This document shows positions 1 to 13,500 of a stretch of DNA of 64,000 nt, one piece after another. Numbering within the stretch: position 1 is the first letter of the stretch; each line of letters opens with the position of its first letter. The position numbers were made by a program, and so were the translations under genes. Origin of the DNA: Magnolia sinica (lineage: Eukaryota > Streptophyta > Magnoliopsida > Magnoliales > Magnoliaceae); contig NC_080588.1 of the NCBI RefSeq assembly GCF_029962835.1, forward strand, positions 14,154,001 through 14,218,000. Reading direction: 5' to 3'. The notes beneath the pieces are model-generated. The model made no database searches, was not told the origin of the DNA, and saw only the letters and a program-made list of their open reading frames with translations.

Positions 1-790
1 GCCCACTTTGATGTATGTGTTGGCCATCCAACATGTCACATAGACCTAGATGAAGGGAAAAACAACAATTATCAGCTTGAACCAGAACTGTTATGGGCCT
101 TAAGAAGTTTTTAAGGGTGGACGCTCAACGTCCACTGTTTCCTGGGGTGTGGTCCACCTAAGATATGGATTTGACTCATTTTCGAGCTCATGCCGTAAAA
201 TAATCTGGAAAACTGGATGGACAGCGTGGATAAAACGCATATATCACGGTGGGGCAAGGCAATGTCAGTAGCACGTCTGTAGGCAAAAGAGGGAAACGGA
301 TTGCGTCCTTCCCCCAGGATGGAAATCAATTCACGCAGGGCTGTGTGGGGCCCTCTGTGATTCGTGAGTTTTATCCATACCGTTCATCCATTTTTAAAGA
401 TCATTTTATGATATGAGCCCAAAAAGGAGGCAGATCCGAGGCTTAAGTGGACTACACAAAAAGCCATGGTGATAATGACCCCACTGTCAAAACCTTGTTA
501 TGGCTCACCCTGATGTTTATTTACTATCCAACCTCTTCATAAAGTCACGTAGACATGGATGAAGGGAAAAAACAAATGTCAGATTGATCCAAAACTTCAC
601 TGGCCCCCAGGAAGTTTTAATGGTGGAAGTTCAATCCCCACCGTGTGGTCCACTTGAGCTTGTATCTGTTTCATTTTTGAGCTTTGTGGGCTTATACGGC
701 AAACTGATATGTAAATATGGATGAACAGCATGGATAAACCCCATACATCACATCACGACGGGTCCATAGGCCCTTGCCTGGACCGAAGGG
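1..790. repeat. Two tandem copies of a dispersed magnoliid-like module
   Basis: Two diverged copies (about 1-330 and 440-790) share an ordered set of landmarks: a 'GATGTATGTGTT' start, 'CACATAGACCTAGATGAAGGGAAAAAC', a variant of 'GATCCAGAAC', 'GGTGGACGCTCAACGTCCACTGTT', 'GTGTGGTCCACCT', a 'CTCATTTT...GAGCT' stretch, then a 'GGATGGACAGCGTGGATAAA' end with 'CATCACGGTGGG'. Related copies occur near 1,740-1,900, 5,630-5,960, 7,940-8,180 (reverse), 12,445-12,730, 25,200-25,400 (reverse) and 26,440-26,700 (reverse), some inside the giant LTRs. No open frame, TIR or poly-A was seen, so the class is unknown. The short ORF on the minus strand at 111-329 is not conserved between copies. Confidence 0.7.
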
Positions 791-849
791 AATCAGCTTC
801 CACAAAAGCTGGTGATTAAAAGCTACCTCTTTAATAATGGGTATTTTTG

Positions 850-850
<1 letters not shown>

Positions 851-890
<40 letters not shown>
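851..890. repeat. (TG)20 microsatellite
   Basis: Forty bases of uninterrupted TG dinucleotide. Confidence 0.98.
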
Positions 891-892
<2 letters not shown>

Positions 893-933
893 ACTTTATG
901 GCTAATAGAATGTACTTAATTGATAATTATTGG

Positions 934-1554
934 TAGAGATGTACACTGAGTCGAGTTAGTTCGGTCAGCTTGCTCGACTCGACTCAAAAAAGCTTGATTT
1001 GCCTCGGCTCGAAATTGGATTCGGACCGAATCGAGTTGGTTTTTGGAGCTCGAAAAAATTTCGAGCTGAGTTTGAGCTTGCCCATGTTTGACTTGACTCG
1101 ACTCGGATCGAACCTCAACTCGAATCGGCTCAGTAACTCAATTATTTTGATATTGATGCTGTTTGATGAAATGACTCAAGGATTTGTTGTTTCAGGTTTG
1201 TACATTCTTCGTAGGATCGGATGGTGGCGAGGAAGGAATGTATACGAAATAAATTACAACAAAAGAGAACTTTACACTATAAGACTGCCCCTCATATCTT
1301 GATTTTGATGTTGCTTGTGGAATGTTCGATGAAATACCTGTAAAATGCTATTAATGTTTTGCATTATGTGAGAAATTAAATGTGCACTCTATTTGTTTAG
1401 GAAAATGTCGCATAGGCTCAAACTTAGCTTGAACTGGCCCGAGCTACTGACCGAACTGAGCCGAGCCGAGCCAAGTTCGAGCCGAGGTTAGCTACTGGCC
1501 GAGCCAAGCAGAGCTATGTCAAACTCGACGCAGTTTGACCTGTGTACAACTCTA
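934..1554. mobile_element. hAT-type MITE, 621 bp
   Basis: The ends are short imperfect inverted repeats: TAGAGATGTACAC on the left and its counterpart GTGTACAACTCTA on the right (one mismatch). They are flanked by an 8-bp target duplication with one mismatch, ATTATTGG at 926-933 and AATATTGG at 1555-1562. An 8-bp duplication with short TIRs is the hallmark of hAT elements. The interior is full of degenerate 'TCGAGCTCGACTCGG' words on both flanks, and no transposase is encoded. It is a non-autonomous copy. The 110-aa ORF at 970-1302 is chance reading through this sequence. Confidence 0.75.
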
Positions 1555-1562
1555 AATATTGG

Positions 1563-2615
1563 GGATTAATGACATACTTTAATGAGAAGATAATTTTAAA
1601 AGGTACCAGAATGCAAATATGGGATTAGTGAGGTAATATTTTGTAAAATTCTCATAAAAAACACCACTGATGCAGTGCCATGTGACGTTGCTACTATTTT
1701 GTGAGCCCCACCATAACAAATACCTTTTAATACTTGGTGCATTTAATGCAACCCAAGCTTACTATTTGGTGTGGTCCACTTTAGCGTTGGATTTGCCTCA
1801 TTTTTTGGGCTCTTACCTTAAAACGACATGAGAAAAGAGATGAACAATGTGGATAAACAGATACATCATAGTGAGCCACCCCACATATCTGCCATTTTTG
1901 GGTAGAGATGGGTGGGGTAAGATGTAATCCGCGTCCCGCGGACGCAAATTAGTTGGCATTACCAGGGTAGGGAGTTTTACTATAATTGCCCCATGGTGGA
2001 ATGACGTCGGCCTTAAAATGGCCAATTTCTCGTGGGGCAATACTTTTTTTGCCTAAGATGAGATTTTGTTTTTTCTTTTTCCGAATGAAATTGCCCTTCT
2101 ACTCACCTGCCCCAGCGTACGGTCGTAGCTTGCAAATGGCTTTTCGAGAATAGGAGATTGTGGGTCTCACGAAGCCACAAATGAGCCCACTACTTGGAAG
2201 ATTTGAACCGTTCATTTGCTATAGAGCATCCTTGGACATCGAAGGGCGTTGATTTCATCTTTATTTGAGGCCTTTGTGGCTTCTAATAGAGATAACGATG
2301 GCCTTTTTCTAACCGTTATTTCCTCCGGTGTGATCCATCCCTGATGTATTCTTCCTCGATTCTTGGTGTCATGCCCTAAATTTATTTCATTGAGCTAATG
2401 GTCGAAATGGATTTCAATGGAGATGAATGGTGGGCCCCACGGTATCATTCCCTAGGCATATATGTGGGGATGGACCCATATTCTAGCCCATTTTCAATTT
2501 TCAGATTTTTTAGGGAGAGGAGACCACCACCACCAATTCGAGAGAGAGGGGACCACCACCACCATTTAATCGAGAGAGAGAAGGGACCACCACTATCACC
2601 GATTCAGAGAGAGGA
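1563..2615. other. Intergenic DNA, no gene seen
   Basis: No coding signal. A partial copy of the dispersed module lies near 1,740-1,900. From about 2,510 there is a run of 'GAGAGAG...GACCACCACCACC' words leading to the LTR insertion point at 2,611-2,615. The same 'accatcaccac' motif continues at 14,107 on the other side of the insertion, as expected if the two sides were once contiguous. Confidence 0.6.
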
Positions 2616-4379
2616 TGTCACACCCCAAACTCGGAAACCGGGCTCGCAAAATTTCCGATTGGCGAATCTAGTGCCGACAGCCTCTATAGCACCCCATTCT
2701 TAGCTTCCAGCGCCTATACACCAGTTTCCAATCCTGGGATCCTACAAGGAGGATTTTCAATATGAATGTCTCGTAAGAAGCATAACCACAAGTATACCCA
2801 AATCACAAGAACAACATCATTATCACATATCTACTAATATAATCATTTGAGTACAATACTGAAAGGAAAAAATACATGCATATAATAAAATCTTCACGAG
2901 GCTTGGTTGCACGCTCCTACTCCTGCTCAGCTACTACTATGGCCTAGTGTCATTTGCACGCATCTATTGTGCATAAGCTTATAAAAAGCTTAGAGGGTGG
3001 TGTTAATGTGTGAGCAGTATATGCGTGCTCAAAATGTCATATCAGAGTAAACAGAAATACTGGCGAGTTCATAAATCATACAACATCAGAGTAAGCGGAA
3101 ATACTAGCAAGTCCATAAAATATCATCAATCTCATCCAGCATATGTGATGAAAAGACATAGCAAGACAATGTCATTTACTGAAAAAGTAATGTAGGTTGA
3201 CTATGCAATGTGGAGACGTAATGAGCCAAATATCAGATACCTAGGATGCAATACAATATACAATTCGGAAGAGCTATGAATACCGTCAGCCTCCTATAAG
3301 TCATGTAGATGCAGAAACATAGCAACCCAAAATGCCATATGCCACGAATATAATGCAATATGTGGTATGAATGAAATGATCAAGCTAGAGCGTGAAGTCG
3401 GGATGATAGTACGTAGTATCGTAGGCTATGGGGTCCATCACAAGGGAATTCTATCCAAACCAGTCTCATACCTAAATTTGGATAGTCAGACTCAATGTGG
3501 TAGACTCCTGTTCTCAGGTTAGTCGTGCACCCCAACCGAAATCCTTGCCATTTCGAGGGTACACATAACAATTAGTTGCGCACCACCAGCCCGAGTGGAT
3601 AGTAAATGAATGAATGAATGAATATAATGCAGATTATGCAACTCCGACTCCACAAATCGGTATTGTACATCTCTGGGATCATCACCGGGGTCTAATACAC
3701 TCTACGCCAGCTTGCCGCCCCATCAAGCGCACAATACAATTGGGTAAGTGGAAGAGACTTCACTACCCGCCTACCAATATTGGCCCGGCTTGTCGATAGC
3801 GGACCTATTTAGGAGCTGGTCAGACTCAGCCTAGCTATGCCTACTCCCTTAGGCGGGTAAGGCCACACTCCCTCCCAACTGACCACGACACAGTGGGAGA
3901 CGCGACCTACTGGTATACAGCCCTCTTGCATTCATATACATCCACTCAGTCTCAACGTTAGGGCATCCTCTGGTACTAAGAGGGTTTAAGAATTTTCACC
4001 TAGGGCCATCTATGGTAGCCCGATGCTAATAACATATTTTCGATGTCCCATCTGGCCATCTACGATATGTCTGTGGAGGTTACGGCCCTGATGTCGTTAG
4101 GGCGTACAGTAATCATAACATACAATGCAAGATGCATGAGTCATACAATCCAGTCATACATCAATCCTGCGCATATCGTGTGCTCATGTGAGACAATCTC
4201 CACCTATCAGGGAGTCTCATACAACCTGCCCGGTGAGATATGCAATGGTCAACCACATCTCATAACAAACATGCAAATGATGCATATAGGCATGTATCAT
4301 GATGCTATGCTGTCATATACTCATAATCGGTATCAATAACCGACACTGATAATCGACATCGATAATTGGCCTCGATAAT

Positions 4380-5530
4380 ATGGACATTTAACCAACATTG
4401 CCCCCAAGGAATGGCCCACATAAAGCCTAACATATAGTGAACCCATGGCCTCACACAAGGGCCTAATATACAACACTATGGGCCTTACTCAAGAGCTCAA
4501 TATACATCACAATAAACCTCTCACATGGGTCTAATATACATCACAATGGGCTCCATCACCTGGCCCTCAAATGCACCATAATGGGCCTCATCACATAGGC
4601 CTAATATACATTACATTGGGCCTTAAACACATGTTGAATACACATCTCAATGCGCCTCAAATACGGACCGCATATACATCACATTAGGCCTCGACAATCG
4701 GAATCGGCCTCAATAATCGACCTATACAATTGGCCTTAACAATCGGAATCGGCTTCAATAATCGAAATCGGCAATCAGAATCGTCATCAGCAATCGGCCT
4801 CAATAATCGGAATCGGCCTCAACAATCAACCTCAACAGTCGTCCTACGGGAAGGTCACAATGTGGACATTTAACCATCATTGCCCATCAATGTGGACATT
4901 TAACTAGCATTGCTCCCAAGGAGTGGCCCATATAGAGTTAAACATAATATATAATAGGCCCATGGCCTCACGTAATGGCCGAAAATACATCACAATGGGC
5001 CTCATCATATGGGCCTCATATACAACACATCGGGCCTTACACATGGCCGTATAAATGTCACATTGGGCCTCACCACATGGGCCATGAATACATCACTTTG
5101 AGCCTCCTCTATGGGCCGCAAATATACCACATTGGGCCTCATCATATGGGCCACAAATACATCACTACGGGCCGCACAAATGGACGGCATGGATATACAA
5201 TGCATACAACACGGCGGGCCGCATATATGGGCCTAATATACATCACCAAGGGTCACGACCCATAGGCCTCAAATGCATCACAAATGGCTACGACCCATGG
5301 GCCTCAATATATATTATAAATCACAATGGGCTATGACCCATGGGCCTCAACATACATCAAGTGGGCCGCATCAATGGGCTATAAATACGCAACAGGTGAG
5401 CCTTGCACATGGGCCTCATATATATCAAATGGGCCACATCATATGAGCTGACCAATGGGCCAAATCAAATGGGCCGAATCAAATGGTCCGAATCAAATGG
5501 GCCGATCAAATGGGCCGATCATCCATTATT
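4380..5530 (-). repeat. Degenerate minisatellite inside LTR copy A
   Basis: Many imperfect units of the type 'ATACATCACAATGGGCCTCA...CATGGGCC', preceded near 4,330-4,850 by 'AATCGGAATCGGCCTCAA' words. This is the reverse complement of the arrays in copies B and C, so it belongs to the LTR. Unit length drifts between roughly 25 and 40 bp. Confidence 0.8.
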
Positions 5531-6094
5531 AGAGATCATTATAGATCATAAAAAAAATGCATCATATCCAAAGGATCATCTGGACCATACCACAAATGGC
5601 AGTGGTGATAATGATTTCTACCATTAAATTCCAATGGGCCCACCATGGTATTTATTTTCCATCCAGTTTGTGCATAAGGTCACAAAGAACTGGATATAGA
5701 GGAAAAACAAATATTATATTGATCCAGAACCTTGTAATCCCAAAAAGGTTTTCAATGGTGGGCGTTCATCCCACTGTTCTCTGCAGTGTGGTCCACTTGA
5801 TATTGGATTTGTCTTCTTTTTTTTTTCTCTCAATCCTAGGGACGAAGTCTCCAAATGGATGGACGTTAAGGATACAGCACATGGATCATGGTGGGGCCGG
5901 TCGCTAAATGGATTGGTGGTAGGGATACATCACGGTGGGCTCCACCCATAAAAATGGATGGACGACATGGCTTACATCACGGTGGGCTCCACCAATGGAC
6001 GTCATGGCTGCCATGCTTGCTGCATCGTCCAGCAACTGGACGGTGCAGATATAACCATATATCATGGTGCGGCCCACGTAGTGGCCCACCAATA

Positions 6095-6330
6095 TAATCT
6101 TATATTATAATATATATTATATAATATAATATATTATAATCTTATAGTGGCAGGAGGCTGCCCATACTCCAGCGTCTCTAGACTGTGCATAAAACATGAT
6201 AAAGGTGGGTCCTACGTAGCAGTGGCCCACTACAACATCGCTCTCTCATAATTAATATATATATATAATATATCCATATATATAATATAATATGCTATGA
6301 TAATATGTATTATAAAATATTATAATATGG
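6095..6330. repeat. AT-rich (TATA/ATTATA) low-complexity blocks in LTR copy A
   Basis: Runs of TATAATATA at about 6,090-6,140 and 6,245-6,330, separated by a 'GTGGGTCC' module. Equivalent runs lie in copy B (8,400-8,470) and copy C (25,700-25,760, 25,865-25,960, 26,060-26,125). Confidence 0.8.
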
Positions 6331-6974
6331 TGGGATACAGAATACTTTCATCAAGGTGGGTCCCACGTAGGGCCCACCATATAGCATTATATGTATATAT
6401 ATATATAGTAAATATATATTACAATATATATATAAAAAGAAAATACATGCATCAACACTCCAGCATCCAGGCCTTACAGAGCTTACTGACGTCAGGAGCT
6501 GACTGATGTGCAGTACAGCAGCTATGTAGCTGCATGGTACACCAGCCATTCTATGTTCATGGGTGTAAGACCTGTATCCTAGCCGTACCATTCTGTAGGC
6601 TTCCGCGGTCCTCCTGATCGAATTTCAACGACCCGCGGTCTATTATTGGCGTTTGCGCACAATCTTGAGTCACGTCCTGTCGACCTGAGTCGGCTCAACC
6701 TGAGACCTATACCATTGTGACAGCGCTGACGCCGCGATTTCAATGCCGCGTCTCGTGCGTCAATGCGATGCTTAGATCATGAGATGTAGCTCGCGCATTG
6801 TAATAGCTGTAGACCACACATTTGCAGGGCCCACATATCATAATGGCACCATTTCCTAAGTTATCATGGGGTGATGTCATCACCCCATGCCAAGTAATAA
6901 ATGCTTACAAGCAATTATGGCATTTATTTTTCCCATGAGTCAACCCTAGCATTTATGGCCTTACATGAATTAAT

Positions 6975-6976
<2 letters not shown>

Positions 6977-7017
<41 letters not shown>

Positions 7018-7049
7018 TCTTCTTCTTCTTCTTCTTCTTCTTCTTCTTC
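6977..7049 (+). repeat. (CT)n followed by (TTC)n microsatellite
   Basis: About 18 CT units run directly into about 12 TTC units. A CT-rich tract lies at the same relative place, 410-460 bp from the LTR start, in copies A (GA at 13,627-13,650) and C (24,222-24,268), so it is an ancestral part of this LTR. Confidence 0.95.
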
Positions 7050-8619
7050 ACTTGCTCCCCCTAGCAAGAGAGAAGGTGAAAACGTCCATGGCAGCCCTTC
7101 CATTTCTAGCCACATTCACCTTAGATCCCCTTCAATCCTGCCATTAGAAGCTCATCTCTACCGTTGAAAAAGATCCTAAAAGGCTTGAGGACCCGAGGAA
7201 TTGAGGAAGGAGTCGATTTAGAGGTAGGTGCTTATCTCTTTCTCATTTTTTTTTGTAATGTATGGCCCACTCGGATGGACCCCACCTTGATGTATGTCTT
7301 ATCCAACCTTCCAAACCACGTGGGCCCTACCTTTGAGAGATGGAAAAATGCAAATATCAATTGATCAGGTGGGCCACGTCCATGTGGGACCCACCTTGAA
7401 GGATTGTATATCAACGTTGTTCGTCTAGCGTCCAAGGACGCTGGACGTGGTTCACAGCAGCAAAAAAAAGGGGAAGGAAAGGGGTTCTTAAGGCTTTTGG
7501 GAGGGTCATTCCTACAGGCCCCACCTTGATGCATCAATCTAATCCACGCCGTCTATTCCATCCTACAGCTCATTTTAGGCGTTGAGCCGAAAAATGAATC
7601 CAATCTGATTTTCTGGGGGGCTAGAACATAGAAAACAGTGGCCTTCACCACTAAAATTCACTCCGATGTTTCTATGCACCGAAAAATACTCAATATTGGA
7701 CTTGTTTGGCTTGTCTTGAGCCATGGGACGCAATGGCTGAGTTGGATTCACTTGAAGCGGGCCCCACCTAGGAAAAACCCCAGGAATTCTAGATTTTCAA
7801 TAAAATAAAATAAAATAAAATAAACACAGTAGCTTTGCTGCTGCTGCTGACAGAGAGAGAGGACGTGCAGGCGTCCTGCGCTGGCGGGCGGATGACCAGG
7901 GACCCACGGTCCCAGCCGTGGGCCCCACCATGATGTGCATTCTTCATCCACGCCATTCATGTGATGGGCCCCTTCTTGTAGTGGACCCCCTCCAAAGCTC
8001 AGGCCGATCTGACACTCAAGTGGCCCACATCATAAGAAACAGTGTTGATTGAACGTCTGCCCTTGGAACCTTTGGGTCACCACAGAAGTTTCGGAATCAA
8101 TATGAAATTTGTGTTTACTCTTCATCTAGGTATGCGTGACCTTGGGAATGGGTTGGATGGCATAGAAACGTTATGGTGGGCCCCACATGGGACCCACAGT
8201 GATGTATGTATTTCATTCACACCGTCCAGGCGAACGGTGGAGCCCACTGTCATATATGTGTTTTATCCCACCGTCCACAGCGTCCGTTGTGGACGGTGGA
8301 ACCCACCATGGTGCATGTGTTCTGTCCTCACCGTCCACATCACTGGACGGTGGGACCCACTGCCATATGACGACAGCAAGTGTTGTGGGTCCCACTACTA
8401 AATAATAGGTTATATTATATATTATATGTTATGTATTATATATTATATATTACATACTATATAATATATGCATGGTGGTGGGCCCTACGTGGTACCCACC
8501 TTTGCCTTCCTAAGTGCAGCCAGCTGCCTGTGCAGCAGCCATCTAGTTGCTTCTTTGTTGGCAGCAGGCCCCACATTGATGTACATCGACACCGTCCACT
8601 ATTTGAACGTGTGGGTAGA

Positions 8620-10500
8620 TTGTTCACCTTGATGTATTTTTTTTTGTAGTCCATCCGTGAGGCCCACTTGATGTATTTTGTGGCCTAATCAAGAGGCCCA
8701 CTTTGACATAAATGAGACTCATCATGGTGTATCTTTGACCCATGAGCGGGGCCCACCTATTGCGTGTTTTGAGGCCCAGGTGCAGGGCCCACCTGTTTTG
8801 TATTTGAGGCCCGTGTGATGAGGCCCATTGTGATGTACTAGGGCCCATGGGTTGAGGCTCATTGTGATATATTTTCAGCCCATTTGGTAAAGCCCATTGT
8901 AGTATATTTTGGGCCCATGGGTTGAGGCCCATTGTGATGTATTAGGGCCTATGGGTTGAGACCCATTGTGATGTATTGGGGCCCGTGAGTTAAGGCCCAT
9001 TGTAATGTATTTGGAACCCATGAGCAGAGCCCACCTCATATGTTCCATCCTAACCATCCAGGTCATATAGGGCCAGCCTCGATGTATGTTTTATTCACAA
9101 CATCCGTGGGATGTGTGACCCACTAGATGTATGCCTTCTATATCCACACTAACCATCTGGTGGGGCCCATCTGTTGCATGTGCAGGGCCTACCTATTATG
9201 CATTTGTGTGGCCCATTGATGTAACCCACCTGATGTGTGTGAGGCCCATTAGTGCGGCCCATTGGTGCGACTCACTTAATGTGTAGGAGGCCCATTAGTG
9301 CGGCTCATTGATGCAACCCACTTGATGTGCATGAGCCCCATTAGTGTGGCCTATTGATGCAAGGCCCGTTATGATATGTTAGAGACCCATGGTTAAGGCC
9401 CATTAGGATATGTTTATGGCCCATTTGGTAGGGCCCACAGAGATGTATTTTCGGCCCATGGGTCGAGGCCCATTGCGACGTATTTCCAGCTCATATGTCG
9501 TGTCCCATTATGACATGTTTCCAGCCTAGTTATCGAGGCCCGACTTGATGTGTATAAGACCTATTAGTGCGGCTCATTGATGCGGCCCACTTATTGGATT
9601 GACGCCCATTGATGCGGCCCAATGATGCGACCCATCGTGATGTGCATATTAGGCTAATGGAGCGGCCCAATGTATCAACCCACCATGATGTGTAGGCGCA
9701 CGTGCTGCATGTGTAAGGCCCACCTGTTGGATATTTGGGCCCACCTTATGTTTGACTCTACATAAGCCTCTGCTTGGGAGCAATGTTGGTTGAATATCCA
9801 CATTGATGGGCAATGACGGTTAGATGTCCTCATTGTAACCTTCCTTTGGGCCTTGTTAGGCCCATTCTCTTCGTGGGTTAACCCAAATAAGTGAGCCCCA
9901 TTTGCCATAGACAGATGGCTCCGTGCTATCAGATTAATATAACCACAGCCGAGAGTCAATCTTTACATTATTGTTGATTGGTTGTCTATCTATGGACCCC
10001 GCCTTGTTTATATATGCTGGTTGTCGGTGTCGATTATCGATGCTGATTGTCAGTATTAATTATAGATGTTGATTATCGGTACCGATTATTGAGGCCGAAT
10101 ATCGAGGCCGATTGTTGAGACCCAATGCAATGTATATGTGTCTCGTATTTGAGGACCGTTGTGATGTGCATTCAGGCCGTGTTTAAGGCCTAATATGATC
10201 TATATGAGGCCTATATGATGAGGCCCATTGGGGTGCATTTGAGGACCAGGCTATAGAGCCCATTATGATGTATATTAGGCCCATGAGAAAGGCTCATTGT
10301 GATGTATTCATGGCCCATGATGCATAGCCCATTTGATGTATTCAAGACCCTTGTGTAGGGCCCACATGTCGTGTATTTGAGGCCCATGAGCAGGGCCCGC
10401 CTGTTGTGTATATGTAGCCCTTGAGTAAGACCCACTGTGTTGTATATCAGGCCTTTATGTGAGGCTGTGAGCCCATTATATGTTTGGCTCTATGTGGGTC
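8620..10500 (+). repeat. Degenerate minisatellite inside LTR copy B
   Basis: Some fifty imperfect units of the type 'GAGGCCCATTGTGATGTAT' with 'GGCCCATGGGT' linkers, unit length about 25-40 bp, ending with 'GATTATCGATGCCGATTG' words near 10,020-10,110. The same array is present in copies A and C. Confidence 0.82.
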
Positions 10501-13500
10501 ATTCCTTAGGGGCAATGTTGGTTAAATGTCCACAGTGTTGAGGTCGATTGTTGATGCCGGCTGTTGATACTGATTATGAGTATGTGACAACTTAGCATCA
10601 TGATACATGCCCATACGCATCATCTGCATGTTTGTTATGAGATGTGGTTGATCATTGCATATGTCATTGAGCATGTTATTATGAGACTCCCTGATAGGCG
10701 GAGGTTATCTCACATGAGCACGCGGTATGCATAGGATTGATGCATGACTGGATCATATGACTCATGCATCTCGCATTATGATTACTGTACGCCCTAGCAA
10801 CACCAGGACCGTAGCCTCCACAGGCATATCGTGGATGGCCAAATGGGACACCGAAAATGTTTGGTTCTAGTATACGGGCGTCATAGATGTCCCTGGGTGA
10901 AAATCGCTAAACCTCCTTGGCCAGGAGACGCCCTAACATCGAGACTGATTGGATACATGAGCGCCCGAGTGCTAAATACCAGGAGGCCGCGTCTCCCACT
11001 GTGTTATGGTCAGTTGGGAGGGGATGTGGCCTTACCCGCCCAAGGGTAGGGGGCAATACTAGGTTGAGTTTGACTAGCTCGTGAATGGGTCTGCTATCGA
11101 CGTGACAGATAGGTATTGGCAGACTATTGGCCAGGCGGATAGTAAGATTTCTTACGCTCACTTGGACTGTATGGCTGGGAGAGCGACAATGCCATTTGGA
11201 GTGTAATAAACTCCGATGATGATCCCAGAGATGAACTGTACTGATATGTAGATTTAGTGAGCAGGAATTGCATACTCATTCATGCATTCATTCATTCACT
11301 ATCCACTCGGGTTGGTGGTGTACAACTATTCGTTACGTGTGCCTTCGCAATAGCCAGGATTTCGGTTGGGGCGCGCGACTAACCTGAGATCGGGAGTTTA
11401 CCATATTGAGTCTAACTATCTAAATTTAGGTATGGGACTGGTTTGGATAGAAGTCCCTTGTGATGGACCTCATAGCCTACGATACTACGTACTATCATCC
11501 TAACTTCACAATCCAGTATGGTCATTCCATTCGCACCACATATTGCATAACATCCGCGACATATGGCATTTTGGGTTATTGAGTCTCTGCATTTATATGG
11601 CCTAGGTACGGCTGACGCTATTTGTGTTACTCATCAGGAATGTATGTTGTATTGCATCTTATATTTGGCTATCTATGATTCCTCATTTGCATAGTTGTTC
11701 TACATTGCATGTTCTGACATTGATTGACTTATGAACTTGTTCATATTTTCGCTTACTCTGTTATCGTATGATTTATGATCTTGTCAATTTTCTGTTTACT
11801 ATGATAATTCATGCTCTTGTCAGTATTTCTGCTTATTTCGACATTATACAATTTATGGATTACTAATACTTTCGATATTGTGTGATTTATGGCATTGTAT
11901 CCTCGGCATCTAATATTTGGCTCGCTTTGACTCCTCATTTGCATAGTTAATTTGTATTGTGTATCCTAATATTGTATGATCCATGGACTTGTCAGTACTT
12001 CCGCTTAATTTGATTACTCTGATATTGAATACTTGGTACTTACCTTGTGCACACACTTACACCACCCTCTAAGCTTTCTATAAGCTTATGCACGATAGAT
12101 GCGTGCAGGTGATGTTAGGTTGCAGCAGTGTTGAGCTTGGAGCGTGCAGCGGTCTTCTGGTGCTTGATTTTTTATTTATGTATTTCCCTTTCAGCATTGT
12201 ACTCAAATGATTATATTAGTGGATATGTGATGATGATGTTGCCTTTGTGAATTGGGTAATCTTGTGGTTATGCTTATTACGAATTAAATGTACAAAAAAA
12301 ACCCTCCTTGTAGGACCACAGGATCGGAATCTGGCGTATGGACGTTAGGAGCCGAGAATTGGGTACTACGGAGGCTGTCAGCACCGGATTCAGCAATCGG
12401 GATTCCTGTGAATCCGATTTCCGGGTTTGGGGCGTGAAGTGGGTCCCACGTGGGGCCCACCATAACGTTTATTCTCCATCTCATTTGTTCATAAGCTCAC
12501 ATAGACCTGAATAAAGAGGAAAAACAAATTTCATTTCGATCCAAAACTTCTGTGATTTAGAAAGGTTTCAATGGTAGACGTTCAATTCACAACTATTTGT
12601 GGTGGTGTGAACTACCTGAGCCCCATGTATGGCTGATTTTTTTGGGGAATCTTAGTTCATAAAGGGTACTCATCAAATGCACGGTGTAGATGTACAACAT
12701 ACATCGTGGTGGGGCCTGTGATGGGGCCCACTGTCCCACCCTTAAAGAAGCAGTAAGGACGTTGCTTGCTACAGCGTCTAGAGGACGCTGACAGCAACAA
12801 CGTCCCATATGTATATGTTTTTAATTTATATTTATATTTTTTAATTTTTTATTTGTAAGGTTTTTCATAGGTGGGGCCCATATCAAGGGGATCCATGCCG
12901 ACTATTGGTCTCCCCGGCTCGTAACAGAACTAATGAGCCCAATATACAATATTTTTTTGGTATATAGGAACATCACAGCGGGCCTTAACAGTTTAAATCA
13001 CCCAAAATCATTATTTTCTGCATTATGGCCCACCAGAGATTCGGATTGGCTTTATTTTTCGGCTCAATGCTTAAAATGAGCTGGAAAAAAAATGGATGGT
13101 TTGGATCAGATACATACACCAAAGTGGGGTCCATGTGTGCGGAAGGTGTGAATATAAATAAAATATATACATCACGTTGGGCTCCCTGTGGGTGCACGGT
13201 GTACAGTTAACACACAACATGGTGGGTTTCCACCGTATCTGGACAGTGGATGGCATGGATGAAACGCATTGATCTGGTGGGTCCACATGTGTGGGTCTAG
13301 TGGGCCCCGCCTATCAGAGAGAGAGAGAGAGAGAGAAAGAGATGGTGAGGAGGGGGAGGGACCCCGCAACTATGGGCCCTCCCTATATAATTCATACATC
13401 AAGATGGGTCCCACATATGTGGGCCCTCAAATCACAAAATCAAATACTAAAAATCACCCACCGCTTCTTCTTCCTCCCTAGTGCTCCAAGGCTCCTAAGA

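Larger units (their letters stand above)
6564..12438 (+). mobile_element. Giant solo LTR, copy B (nested in copy A)
   Basis: It starts TGTAAGACCTGTATCC and ends ...GGTTTGGGGCGTGAA, where the expected terminal GTGACA has lost one base. Flanks are ATGGG (6,559-6,563) and GTGGG (12,439-12,443), a 5-bp duplication with one transition. Its first ~200 bp and last ~130 bp align by eye along copy C (23,769-29,710), and in reverse along copy A. It lies in the opposite orientation to the copy A it interrupts. Length is 5,875 bp with no coding domain. Internal order from the 5' end: GC-rich start, (CT)n/(TTC)n, copies of the dispersed module, AT-rich block, 'GAGGCCCATTGTGATGTAT' minisatellite, then a ~1.9-kb unique 3' part. 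Confidence 0.83.

Noticed and set aside
6901..7167. 88-aa ORF with Ser/Leu runs
   Set aside because: It is the translation of the (CT)n/(TTC)n microsatellite.
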